Source: GCA-2401735 sp051252095
Lineage (GTDB): Bacteria > Pseudomonadota > Gammaproteobacteria > Burkholderiales > Methylophilaceae
Reading direction: 5' to 3'
NCBI GenBank assembly: GCA_051252095.1
Contig: JBPOFK010000008.1
Span: 56,291 to 120,290 of the forward strand
Length of the DNA: 64,000 bases
The notes under the pieces are model-generated. The model had not been told where the DNA came from. It saw only the letters and a list, made by a program, of their open reading frames with translations, and did no database searches. The position numbers and the translations under genes were made by a program. Positions 54,846-62,214 of this stretch are shown piece after piece (position 1 is the stretch's first letter; every line of letters starts with the position of its first letter).

Positions 54846-56035
54846 TGGCTCTAACTGACACACAGTTGCGTAATGCTAAACTATTAAATAAAAATTATTC
54901 AAAGACTGACAGTCAGGGGTTATCTATTCTAATTACCACTAAAGGTGGAAAGTGGTGGCGTTTTAGATATCGCTTTTTAGGTAAATATAAATTAATGTCC
55001 TTAGGTACTTATCCTGAAGTGTCATTATCTGAGGCAAGGCAAAGGCGTGATGATGCTAAAAAACTATTGGCGCAAATTCCACCGATTGATCCAATTGAAA
55101 TAAAAAAGATTCAAAAAGAAACTTTTGTTACTAATCAAGCTAACAGTTTTGAGCTTGTAGCGCGTGAGTGGGCAGAATCTTTTTTTGTTAATAAATCTAA
55201 ATCGCATAAAGAACGTACGTTGAGGCGCTTGGAGGTATATGTGTTCCCTTGGATTGGCAAGAAACCAATTGCCGATGTGACGGCTCCCGAAATACTACAA
55301 GTCGTAAAAAAACCAGCAAATCAAAATAAGCTAGAAACGGCGCACAGAGCATTGCAAGCTACAGGGCAAGTACTAAGATACGCAGTGCAAACTGGTAGAG
55401 CTGTTAGAGATCCAACTGCTGATTTAAAAGGTGCATTGCCAGCGTCAAAAACTAAACATATGGCCTCAATCACAGACCCAAAGATAGTTGCTGAGTTATT
55501 GAGAGCAATAGATGGTTTTCAAGGTACTTTTACGGTTGAATGTGCATTAAAACTTGCTCCTTTAGTTTTTGTTCGCCCAAATGAGCTTCGCAGAGCTAAG
55601 TGGAAAGATATTAACTTGGGGGAGGGAGAGTGGAGTTACCTAGTTAGTAAAACTACTATTCAACATATTGTTCCGCTATCAGCTCAGGCAATTAAAATTC
55701 TCAAAGAAATGCAACCCATATCTGGGCACAGAGAATTTGTTTTCCCTGGGGGACATGACCCAAAAAAACCTATGAGTGAAGCAGCTATTAATGCAAGTCT
55801 TAGACGGATGGGCTATGACACAAAAACACAAATTACTGGGCATGGTTTTAGAGCAATGGCTAGAACTATTTTACATGAGCGTTTAAATGTCGACCCATAC
55901 ATTATTGAGCATCAATTGGCTCATGCTGTGCCTGATAATTTAGGCGGTGCTTACAATCGCACCAAATTTTTAAAGCAAAGAAAAAAAATGATGCAAGATT
56001 GGGCAGATTATTTAGATGAATTAAAAGCACTTTAG
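54845..56035 (+). CDS. Tyrosine recombinase, P4-type island integrase
   Basis: The 396-residue integrase has the N-terminal DUF4102 arm-binding domain (LLNKNYSKTDSQGLSILITTKGG, YKLMSLGTYPEVSLSEAR), a SAM-like core-binding domain (about 100-195) and the catalytic domain with R249 (PNELRRAKW), H333-x-x-R336 (GHGFRAMART), H360 and nucleophile Y370 (GGAYNRT). All catalytic residues are present, so it should be active. It would integrate and excise the island at the ssrA 3' end. Start ATG at 54845 after AAAAGGTG. The next gene follows 16 bp later behind a perfect AGGAGG. Confidence 0.95.
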   Translation: MALTDTQLRNAKLLNKNYSKTDSQGLSILITTKGGKWWRFRYRFLGKYKLMSLGTYPEVSLSEARQRRDDAKKLLAQIPPIDPIEIKKIQKETFVTNQANSFELVAREWAESFFVNKSKSHKERTLRRLEVYVFPWIGKKPIADVTAPEILQVVKKPANQNKLETAHRALQATGQVLRYAVQTGRAVRDPTADLKGALPASKTKHMASITDPKIVAELLRAIDGFQGTFTVECALKLAPLVFVRPNELRRAKWKDINLGEGEWSYLVSKTTIQHIVPLSAQAIKILKEMQPISGHREFVFPGGHDPKKPMSEAAINASLRRMGYDTKTQITGHGFRAMARTILHERLNVDPYIIEHQLAHAVPDNLGGAYNRTKFLKQRKKMMQDWADYLDELKAL

Positions 56036-56051
56036 TTATTAGGAGGTTAAT

Positions 56052-56651
56052 GTGTCTATATTCAGAAAAGATCTTTGTGACTTTCCTTCCTTAGCAGTTG
56101 AACATGCGAGAAGAGTTGGTTGTGAAATTGGCGAGGCTGTTGAAGATTTGAGTGACACACTCATCAACAATGAAAATATTACATTATACGATGGTTCTTT
56201 CAGCTCAACTGTGGAGCCAATACGAAGTTATAAAGAAAGAGTTAGAGTTTTTGAAAGTATATTTAATTATTATTGGTGGCTAGGTCATGTTAGTGACTCA
56301 GAGTTTGATGGCAACCCATATAATCTATTATTATCAAAACTAGAAATTAAAAAATTATTTGGGTATGACAATATTGCAATAATTAACGATGATTATTTTC
56401 GCCAATTAAATGAACATGAAAACAAAAATACTGAATCTTCTGGAGCAGAAAAATACCAAACTAAACTTATGCAATTAATGGATAAAGTCTTAGAAAGATA
56501 TTACGGTTCTCTATTTGATATAAACGATAGAGACACTTGGCCAAAGCAAAAAGATGTAACTGAATGGTTAAAAGAAAAACATAATTTAAGTCATAGGGAG
56601 GCAATTTCTATAGATTTAGTTACAAGGCCAGACGAAGCGAGAAAAAGATAA
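56052..56651 (+). CDS. Hypothetical island protein following the integrase
   Basis: I do not recognise the 199-residue product. The start is GTG at 56052, with TTAGGAGG at ideal distance, so it is certainly translated from here. The N-terminal half is mixed helical (CDFPSLAVEHARRVGCEIGEAV) with an aromatic cluster FNYYWWLG. The C-terminal 40 residues (WPKQKDVTEWLKEKHNLSHREA, split by position about 160-182) resemble a helix-turn-helix-like module common in proteins beside P4-type integrases. It lies 16 bp behind int, probably in its transcript. A role in control of excision or element maintenance is possible but not shown. Confidence 0.7.
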   Translation: MSIFRKDLCDFPSLAVEHARRVGCEIGEAVEDLSDTLINNENITLYDGSFSSTVEPIRSYKERVRVFESIFNYYWWLGHVSDSEFDGNPYNLLLSKLEIKKLFGYDNIAIINDDYFRQLNEHENKNTESSGAEKYQTKLMQLMDKVLERYYGSLFDINDRDTWPKQKDVTEWLKEKHNLSHREAISIDLVTRPDEARKR

Positions 56652-56745
56652 GCCTCAGCCTGCCCTAATACTACTAGCTATTGCCATCAGCCCACCCTAA
56701 GCCCCTAATGTTTAAGGCACCTTTAAACAAATAGGAGCTTCAAAA

Positions 56746-56979
56746 ATGTCTAGAAATGTAAATGACTTTAACAAAACATTACAGTATGCAGATTTACTGC
56801 CAGATACTGCGATGGTTCGTTTGCCTGTAGTGAAAGGCTTATTTGGAGTAAGTGGGGCCACAGTATGGCGAATGGTCAAAGCGGGCAATCTTAAAACTTA
56901 CAAACTCACTGAAAGAACTACCACATTTAATATGGGCGAAATTCGTGCTTTGCTTAACTCAAAAAGAGTTGGGGAATAG
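56746..56979 (+). CDS. AlpA-family regulator / excisionase-like protein
   Basis: The 77-residue protein has a MerR/AlpA-type helix-turn-helix: VVKGLFGVSGATVWRMVKAG followed by a wing and GEIRALLNSKR. AlpA-type proteins activate integrase genes or act as recombination directionality factors in P4-like islands. TAGGAGC precedes the ATG. The next gene starts two bases after its stop, so they form an operon. It may be the protein that binds the octamers at the int promoter; this is inference. Confidence 0.85.
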   Translation: MSRNVNDFNKTLQYADLLPDTAMVRLPVVKGLFGVSGATVWRMVKAGNLKTYKLTERTTTFNMGEIRALLNSKRVGE

Positions 56980-56981
56980 CT

Positions 56982-57443
56982 ATGGGCATTGATGCAAACG
57001 AACGAATTAGAAAGCCAAATATGGATAAAATGAAAGGGCCGCGTATATGGTTCCCTTTAGATGTCCTGCAAGGTTCTGCTTATGCTTCTGTATCTACAAC
57101 TGCTAAAGCATTGCTTCTTGATTTGGCTGCACAATTGAGAGCTAAACACGGAAAAATATATAATAATGGAGACCTAACCACAGCAATGAAGGTACTCTCA
57201 AAAAGAGGCTGGAAAAATGATAAAACTATCAGAAATGCAGCTGCTGAACTTGAAAAAGCGCATCTGATAGTTAAGACAAGGCAAGGACATTTACCTAACA
57301 CTTGTAATTTATATGCAGTTACCTGGTTAGAGTTAAATGAAAATAGAAAGCTGGATATAACAAAAAGAGGGTTTCCTTATAAAGCTTATATTCTTTCAGA
57401 TCCGTTAACTGAATTTAAAAAAAAGTTAATAGGTAATTATTAG
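56982..57443 (+). CDS. Winged-helix / replication-initiator-like island protein
   Basis: The 153-residue protein has an N-terminal GPRIWFPLDVLQGSAYASVS segment and a winged-helix region (TTAKALLLDLAAQL, KNDKTIRNAAAELEKAHLIV). Such short proteins are common behind AlpA-like genes in integrative elements and resemble the DNA-binding part of plasmid replication initiators. I cannot prove a replication role. GGGGA in the end of the preceding gene serves as ribosome-binding site. Confidence 0.65.
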   Translation: MGIDANERIRKPNMDKMKGPRIWFPLDVLQGSAYASVSTTAKALLLDLAAQLRAKHGKIYNNGDLTTAMKVLSKRGWKNDKTIRNAAAELEKAHLIVKTRQGHLPNTCNLYAVTWLELNENRKLDITKRGFPYKAYILSDPLTEFKKKLIGNY

Positions 57444-57850
57444 TGTTGATAATGAATACAGCAATAGAAACTACCTAACAAATTTTTTTAATTTATAGTG
57501 CAACGGTAATTACTAAGGCTGTAAGGTGTTTTTTTGATGTGCTGATAAGGTAATTTTTACTTATCTTCTATTATTACCATATACATAGAACTAATTGAGG
57601 ACACTTTTTAATGCGTTGTTGTGCGAACAAGTAATAAATTATGATGAATTATGGAAGTTGAAACTCACTGGTTTCACTAGAGCAGGTTGCACCAAGGGTT
57701 GCACGTAAAACGACATATAATAAATTTAATAGTGGGAATGAGCGTAAGAGTGAGCGAAACAATAAACCATGTTGTGCTGAGCCAGTTGCTTAAAACAGTG
57801 GCTATCTTCAATATCTTTCTACCAGTAATTAAATTATGTGATAAAAAGAA
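57444..57850. other. Island intergenic region, mostly non-coding
   Basis: This 407-bp AT-rich stretch has no clear large gene. GGTTGCAC occurs twice 12 bp apart (57685-57692, 57697-57704), and GTAA-containing short repeats occur around 57510-57560. One small frame (57738-57854) is listed separately. Nothing else could be named; an origin or control region is possible. Confidence 0.4.
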
Positions 57851-57854
57851 ATGA
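57738..57854 (+). CDS. Possible 38-residue hydrophobic small protein
   Basis: An ATG at 57738 after AGTGGGA opens 38 codons whose stop overlaps the ATG of the next gene as ATGA, the pattern of translational coupling. The peptide has a polar N-terminus, a hydrophobic stretch VVLSQLLKTVAIFNIFLPVI and a basic end CDKKK, so it could be one membrane helix. GGGA is very close to the ATG. This may be chance. Confidence 0.25.
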   Translation: MSVRVSETINHVVLSQLLKTVAIFNIFLPVIKLCDKKK

Positions 57855-58930
57855 TGAATCACTATACCGACTTATTGACCTCAGAAGAGCGTGAAACATT
57901 AAATAGAAAAACCCAACATGATGTTGGAGATTATCGTACGCGGGGTAAGGATGCTCGTGATTGCCAGTTTAGGGTAATAATTAATACCTACAAACTCGTT
58001 AATTTAATTGACTCAGCTCGTTATGGTGCGCGTGTATATGAGTTGCTCTCAATTCAACGGCCTGGTGATCTATTACATTATCTTTGGGTGGAGATTAGTC
58101 AGCTGGACGACGACCTAATAAGGCGCTTGGAAAAGTCTTTAAAGCATACCTACCCATACGAATCATCTTTAAATCCCAAAGTTGATGGCATATCCTTTAT
58201 TGACTTTGATAATTACTTCTCCATATTTGCAGAAGGTAATGAACCCGAAGATGTTGTTTGGCGTCGCTACGTGGATTTTGATAAAAAGCATAGTTTAAAA
58301 AATGATTTAACTCAGCTTTTTATGTTGATTAAACAAGTTAAAGAAAGGATTAGTAAGTCTGACGATGAGTTAACAAAGCATGAACTTACTTTAATACATC
58401 AAAAGCAGCACCCTCAAGATTATTTAGCTCAGGTTGACAGAAAGTCGGTACACATCAAACTAGAGCCGCAATGGGAAAAATATGAAGACTTCTATCAATT
58501 AGTCGCTAAACTTGCTGCAGATGAAGATATCCAATCAATTTCATGCCCATTTGGTGGGTTTGAAATTTGGCGGACATTGGTCAAAGCACAAGTTTTGAGA
58601 GTAAAAAAGACTGGCTTGCCGGCTATGGAAGCTTTGTCTTTGTATGGGCCGGATGAGGGGCTAGGAAGGCTCACCAAGCCTGAAAACTGGGGTGGGGAAG
58701 TATTTATTCCCTATGAAGGCATACGAATGGCTAATTTGATGTTCTTGCCCAACTGGCGCGTATTTCATGTTGATAAGGCTGGCGTTAATGGTAGTTTGAA
58801 AGAAGCATTAAACAGTAATGTAGAGTGCAAATATCTATTTGTACTTAAAAAAGACAGAGATTTTGGAGTGCTTGGATGCTCTCGGCGCACTGAAGTTGGT
58901 GGATGGATTTTATATAGCCAGAAGAATTAG
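57851..58930 (+). CDS. Hypothetical island protein of unknown function
   Basis: I do not recognise this 359-residue protein. It is soluble, with no signal peptide or membrane segment. The N-terminal third is helical and charged (LLTSEERETLNRKTQHDVGD), the middle has long helices (about 155-200), and the C-terminal part contains AMEALSLYGPDEGLGRLTKP and a compact Trp/Gly-rich end (RRTEVGGWILYS). It stands alone before the umuDC cassette. The start is the first of two consecutive ATG codons; the second is equally likely. Confidence 0.6.
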   Translation: MMNHYTDLLTSEERETLNRKTQHDVGDYRTRGKDARDCQFRVIINTYKLVNLIDSARYGARVYELLSIQRPGDLLHYLWVEISQLDDDLIRRLEKSLKHTYPYESSLNPKVDGISFIDFDNYFSIFAEGNEPEDVVWRRYVDFDKKHSLKNDLTQLFMLIKQVKERISKSDDELTKHELTLIHQKQHPQDYLAQVDRKSVHIKLEPQWEKYEDFYQLVAKLAADEDIQSISCPFGGFEIWRTLVKAQVLRVKKTGLPAMEALSLYGPDEGLGRLTKPENWGGEVFIPYEGIRMANLMFLPNWRVFHVDKAGVNGSLKEALNSNVECKYLFVLKKDRDFGVLGCSRRTEVGGWILYSQKN

Positions 58931-58985
58931 AACCTAATGCTTCTTAAAATAATAAAGATTGGTATGAAGTTATTACATAATCTGA

Positions 58986-59021
58986 TTGTAAACTTTCAAT
59001 GATTATTGTTACAATAATCAA
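58986..59021 (+). promoter_or_regulatory. umuDC promoter overlapping a perfect 21-bp palindrome
   Basis: TTGTAA (58986-58991) and TACAAT (59010-59015), 18 bp apart, form a promoter. TGATTATTGT (59000-59009) and ACAATAATCA (59011-59020) are exact inverted repeats around a single T, covering the -10 box. The palindrome ends one base before the umuD ATG, so transcription would start at or next to the start codon and the mRNA would be leaderless. No LexA-type CTG-N10-CAG box is present. Confidence 0.65.
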
Positions 59022-59621
59022 ATGATCAGAAAATCAAGTTCTAGTAGAGGTGGTAAACGTCTAAATGCAGGGCGTAAAACAGGCACAGGCAAGTTCCGTG
59101 AGCCTACAGCAGTTGTACGTGTGCCTGCAAGTCAAAAAGAAAGGGTCGTTGATTTTTTTGAGCACTATCAAGCTAAAAAGAATGCTAACAATATTAGCGA
59201 GTTTATGGTTCCAACCATCGACCCTAGCAAATTAGCACTCCCTTTATTTTCGTCTAGTGTCCGTGCAGGCTTTCCCTCTCCGGCTGATGATCATGTTGAG
59301 GATCGACTTGACCTTAATGATTATCTAATTAAACAACCTGATGCTACCTTCTTTGTAAGAATTATAGGCGACTCTATGATAGATGCTGGTATTTTTGAGG
59401 GTGATATTGCTGTTGTAGATAGAGCTAGATTAGCCTCAATAGGTAATACCGTGCTAGCAGTCATAGATGGTGAGTTCACTATTAAAATTCTAAGCAAGTC
59501 AGATAAAGGAAAACCAGTGCTCCTTCCAGCAAACCCTGTTTTTTCTCCAATAGAAATTAAAGAGGGTATGAACTTTGAGATATGGGGTGTTGTAACAGGT
59601 ACAGTTCGCAAGTTTAATTAA
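59022..59621 (+). CDS. umuD: UmuD-like S24 peptidase with N-terminal DNA-binding-like extension
   Basis: The 199-residue protein has the UmuD core: cleavage site A82-G83 (VRAGFPSPADD), catalytic S118 (GDSMIDAGIFEGD) and K155 (FTIKIL). All are offset by exactly 58 residues from E. coli UmuD (G25, S60, K97). The extra N-terminus starts with a basic RGGKRLNAGRKTG stretch followed by AVVRVPASQKERVVDFFEHY, which looks like a strand-helix DNA-binding unit of ribbon-helix-helix type. Cleavage stimulated by RecA filaments would separate this part from the polymerase subunit. It overlaps umuC by one base. No ribosome-binding site precedes the ATG. Confidence 0.93.
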   Translation: MIRKSSSSRGGKRLNAGRKTGTGKFREPTAVVRVPASQKERVVDFFEHYQAKKNANNISEFMVPTIDPSKLALPLFSSSVRAGFPSPADDHVEDRLDLNDYLIKQPDATFFVRIIGDSMIDAGIFEGDIAVVDRARLASIGNTVLAVIDGEFTIKILSKSDKGKPVLLPANPVFSPIEIKEGMNFEIWGVVTGTVRKFN

Positions 59622-60940
59622 TGCGCTCTATTGCATTAATAGATGTAAATAACTTCTATGTAAGCTGTGAGCGTGTCTTTAACCCAAAGCTAAATAATAA
59701 ACCCGTAGTAGTGCTCTCAAATAATGATGGCTGTGCAGTGGCAAGAAGTAATGAAGTCAAAGCGCTTGGGGTAGGCATGGGCGCACCGTGGTTCAAGTTC
59801 AAAGACCTTGCCAGACAACATGGCATAGTCGCTTATTCATCCAACTATGCGCTCTATGCAGATATGAGTAATCGCGTCATGTCGATACTCAGGCAATTCT
59901 CGCCTGATCAAGAGGTGTATTCCATTGATGAGTCTTTCTTAGATTTAACCAGCTTTCGTTATAGAGACTTATTACACTACGGGCAATTGATGCGTGGTCA
60001 AATCCTGCAATGGACAGGGTTGCCAGTGTGCGTTGGTATCGGTTCAACGAAGACACTTTCTAAGCTTGCGAATCATTGCGCTAAGAAGCGACCAGTGTTC
60101 AATGGCGTATGTAATTTCAATACGATGGCAGATACCCAAATCAATCAACTACTGAGTGAGATTGAAGTAGGTGAGGTCTGGGGTGTTGGCAGGAAGCTTT
60201 CGCCTAAGTTAAAAGCATTAGGTATTCATACAGTCTTAGATTTAAAACAAGCGAACCCTGAGCGACTCCGCAAACTCTTTAGTGTTGTGATGCAGAAAAC
60301 CATCCATGAACTCAATGGCAAGGTTTGTATTGAGATGGAAGAGATTGCGCCACCTAAAAAACAAATCGTTAGCTCACGTAGCTTTGGTTATCCCGTTACT
60401 GATTATCAAAGTCTAGCCGAATCTATTACGCTTTATATAAGTCGTGCAGCAGAAAAACTTCGTAAACAAGCCTCTTATGCTGGTTCGGTGTATGTACACA
60501 TTAGAACCAGTCCATTCAAAGAAAACCAAGCGTTTTATAGTAACGGATTAACCATTCCCTTACCTACGCCTACCAATGACACAAGAATACTTGTAAACGC
60601 AGCGCTATGGGGCTTAAAACTACTATACAAGCCTAATTATAACTATGCTAAGGCTGGTGTCATGCTGAGTGAGCTTGTGTCAGCAGAAGGGGTGCAAACC
60701 GATTTATTCAGTCAGATACAAGTTTCACCTAAGTCAGCACAATTAATGATTGTCTTAGATGGGATTAACAAAAAGATGGGTAAGGCATCCATTAAGCTAG
60801 CAAGTGAGGGATTTACAAAGCCCTGGAAAATGAAACAAGGAAGCAAGAGCCCTTGTTACACCACTAAGTGGGATGAGCTAATAAAAACGACTTATCGTGG
60901 TGATGGGTTACTAGTTAAGAATCCATCTTTAGCCGTTTGA
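59621..60940 (+). CDS. umuC: Error-prone DNA polymerase V catalytic subunit UmuC
   Basis: The 439-residue Y-family polymerase has IALIDVNNFYVSCERVF (first catalytic Asp), VVLSNNDGCAVARSNEVKALG, SSNYALYADMSNRV and YSIDESFLDL (Asp-Glu pair), then the thumb and little-finger domains and the UmuC C-terminal region (RYxKAGVML-like YAKAGVMLSEL, MGKASIKLAS). It performs translesion synthesis with processed UmuD. Translation is coupled to umuD through TAATG. Its last 49 bases overlap the convergent SRAP gene. Confidence 0.96.
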   Translation: MRSIALIDVNNFYVSCERVFNPKLNNKPVVVLSNNDGCAVARSNEVKALGVGMGAPWFKFKDLARQHGIVAYSSNYALYADMSNRVMSILRQFSPDQEVYSIDESFLDLTSFRYRDLLHYGQLMRGQILQWTGLPVCVGIGSTKTLSKLANHCAKKRPVFNGVCNFNTMADTQINQLLSEIEVGEVWGVGRKLSPKLKALGIHTVLDLKQANPERLRKLFSVVMQKTIHELNGKVCIEMEEIAPPKKQIVSSRSFGYPVTDYQSLAESITLYISRAAEKLRKQASYAGSVYVHIRTSPFKENQAFYSNGLTIPLPTPTNDTRILVNAALWGLKLLYKPNYNYAKAGVMLSELVSAEGVQTDLFSQIQVSPKSAQLMIVLDGINKKMGKASIKLASEGFTKPWKMKQGSKSPCYTTKWDELIKTTYRGDGLLVKNPSLAV

Positions 60941-61530
60941 AGCAACTTACGGGCTTGGCTCTGGTCAGCATGCAGCCAGTTTATATACTGATCGTTTTCT
61001 AATACAACGATAGAGCGTTTTTCGTCTTGTGGCTTATGAAAATGCTTCATCACTTCATGACCATCAGCATTAACCGTTAGCATAGAAAACGAAGATATAA
61101 TTTCACCCGTTTCTTTGTCTATAAACCTTTCCCAAATAGAAGCAACTGCGACAGGTTCGTTATCTGATCGTTTAATTTTCCAACGAACTGCTTTCCCAGT
61201 TTCCCAGTTAGGTTCATAAAAGCTTTCCATAATAGCTAAGCCGAACCTTCTCTCTTTCCATGCAGTTCGATAGCTAGGCTTTTCATGAACAGTTTCACTT
61301 CTAGCATTGTATGTTCTTAGGCCGAATTTTTTCTTATCCTTTGCCCAATGTGGCACTAGGCCAAACTGTGCTAAATGACATTTGATTTCATTATTTTCTA
61401 AACAGATAAATGGCGAAGGGTAGGTTGGATAGATTTCTCTGCGCCATTCTTCATTTGGCAAATCACAATTAAATTGCGCTTTAACCCATGATGCATTTAT
61501 TCTGGAAATAGCCACATAATTACTGCACAT
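60892..61530 (-). CDS. SRAP domain protein (YedK/HMCES-like abasic-site crosslinker)
   Basis: The 212-residue protein has the catalytic C2 right after the initiator Met, N75 in TYNARSET, E106 in SFYEP and H163 in the segment MKHFHKPQ. These are the residues that make the thiazolidine bond to abasic sites in single-stranded DNA and read the DNA. The usual GFYEW is SFYEP and HxRMP is HFHKP, so it is a diverged member. SRAP genes are often beside umuDC on mobile elements. The gene is convergent with umuC (49-bp overlap) and starts nine bases after the preceding minus-strand gene, so it may also be the last gene of that operon. Confidence 0.92.
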   Translation of the reverse strand: MCSNYVAISRINASWVKAQFNCDLPNEEWRREIYPTYPSPFICLENNEIKCHLAQFGLVPHWAKDKKKFGLRTYNARSETVHEKPSYRTAWKERRFGLAIMESFYEPNWETGKAVRWKIKRSDNEPVAVASIWERFIDKETGEIISSFSMLTVNADGHEVMKHFHKPQDEKRSIVVLENDQYINWLHADQSQARKLLQTAKDGFLTSNPSPR

Positions 61531-61539
61531 AATTAAATA

Positions 61540-62214
61540 TTAAATTTTATTTTCAATAAAAATTTTTCTCAGATAACCTTTATTTAACATAAAAGCCATC
61601 TTCCTGACTTTATTACCAAACTTATCAAGCTCAAATTTATCTTTTGTAGAGTGAGGTCTCATATGAATATATTTTGTATCAGCTTCAGTTGGAAAGTTAT
61701 TGACACTATTATTTGACTTACGTGAGTTTGGAGTTAATCCTTTTGCTACGGCATCTTTAAATAATTTCCATTCAGTTTTAAATCCGATAATATCTTCAAA
61801 ATTGGCTTTCCATAGAAATGCTTTTCCAAACTCCCTGTAAGGCTGCCCTAGATTTTTATTTTTCACTAAGAAAGGTACAAAAATAACCCCATTGGTGAAA
61901 GCCTTCACAAGTGAATCATCCCATTCCTCTTCATCTAAGTATTTCAAGCTAATTGTAGATATTCTTGTTGACTCAATAGGGTTGTAGGAAGCATGAGAAA
62001 TAGGAACTGTTCTAATGACAATGTTTTCCGTAAGCAATAGCTTTGTTATATCAATTTTTGATTCACTTTCCTTTTTGAGGATATTTGATAAATAGTTATC
62101 AAGCACAATTCTAGAAAAGGATTTATTTTTTAATGAAAAATTATTCGCTTCTGGTAAGTCTTTTAATTTCTTACCTTCCAATGAGTGCAATGCATCAATG
62201 ATAGTATTAATCAT
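61540..62214 (-). CDS. Stand-alone MutH/Sau3AI C-terminal-domain-like protein
   Basis: The 224-residue protein shows the pattern I know from the C-terminal MutH-like domain of Sau3AI-type enzymes: IVIRTVP then PIESTRIS, EEWDDSLVKAF, FVPFLV, KAFLWKANFEDIIGF, VNNFPTEADTKYIHMRPHS and a terminal KMAFMLNKGYL. The E-x-K of catalytic MutH domains would fall at IVIRT, where both residues are changed, so it may bind a site without cutting. The full two-domain Sau3AI is about 490 residues; this is half. It overlaps the DUF3883 gene by eight bases. The assignment is from memory of the family and needs a profile search. Confidence 0.65.
   Translation of the reverse strand: MINTIIDALHSLEGKKLKDLPEANNFSLKNKSFSRIVLDNYLSNILKKESESKIDITKLLLTENIVIRTVPISHASYNPIESTRISTISLKYLDEEEWDDSLVKAFTNGVIFVPFLVKNKNLGQPYREFGKAFLWKANFEDIIGFKTEWKLFKDAVAKGLTPNSRKSNNSVNNFPTEADTKYIHMRPHSTKDKFELDKFGNKVRKMAFMLNKGYLRKIFIENKI

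Noticed and set aside
56709..56727. Inverted repeat before the AlpA-like gene
   Set aside because: GTTTAAGG and CCTTTAAAC pair only with a bulge; too weak to call an operator or terminator.
58940..59021. LexA box before umuD
   Set aside because: I looked for CTG-N10-CAG and found none; the perfect palindrome there is of a different type.
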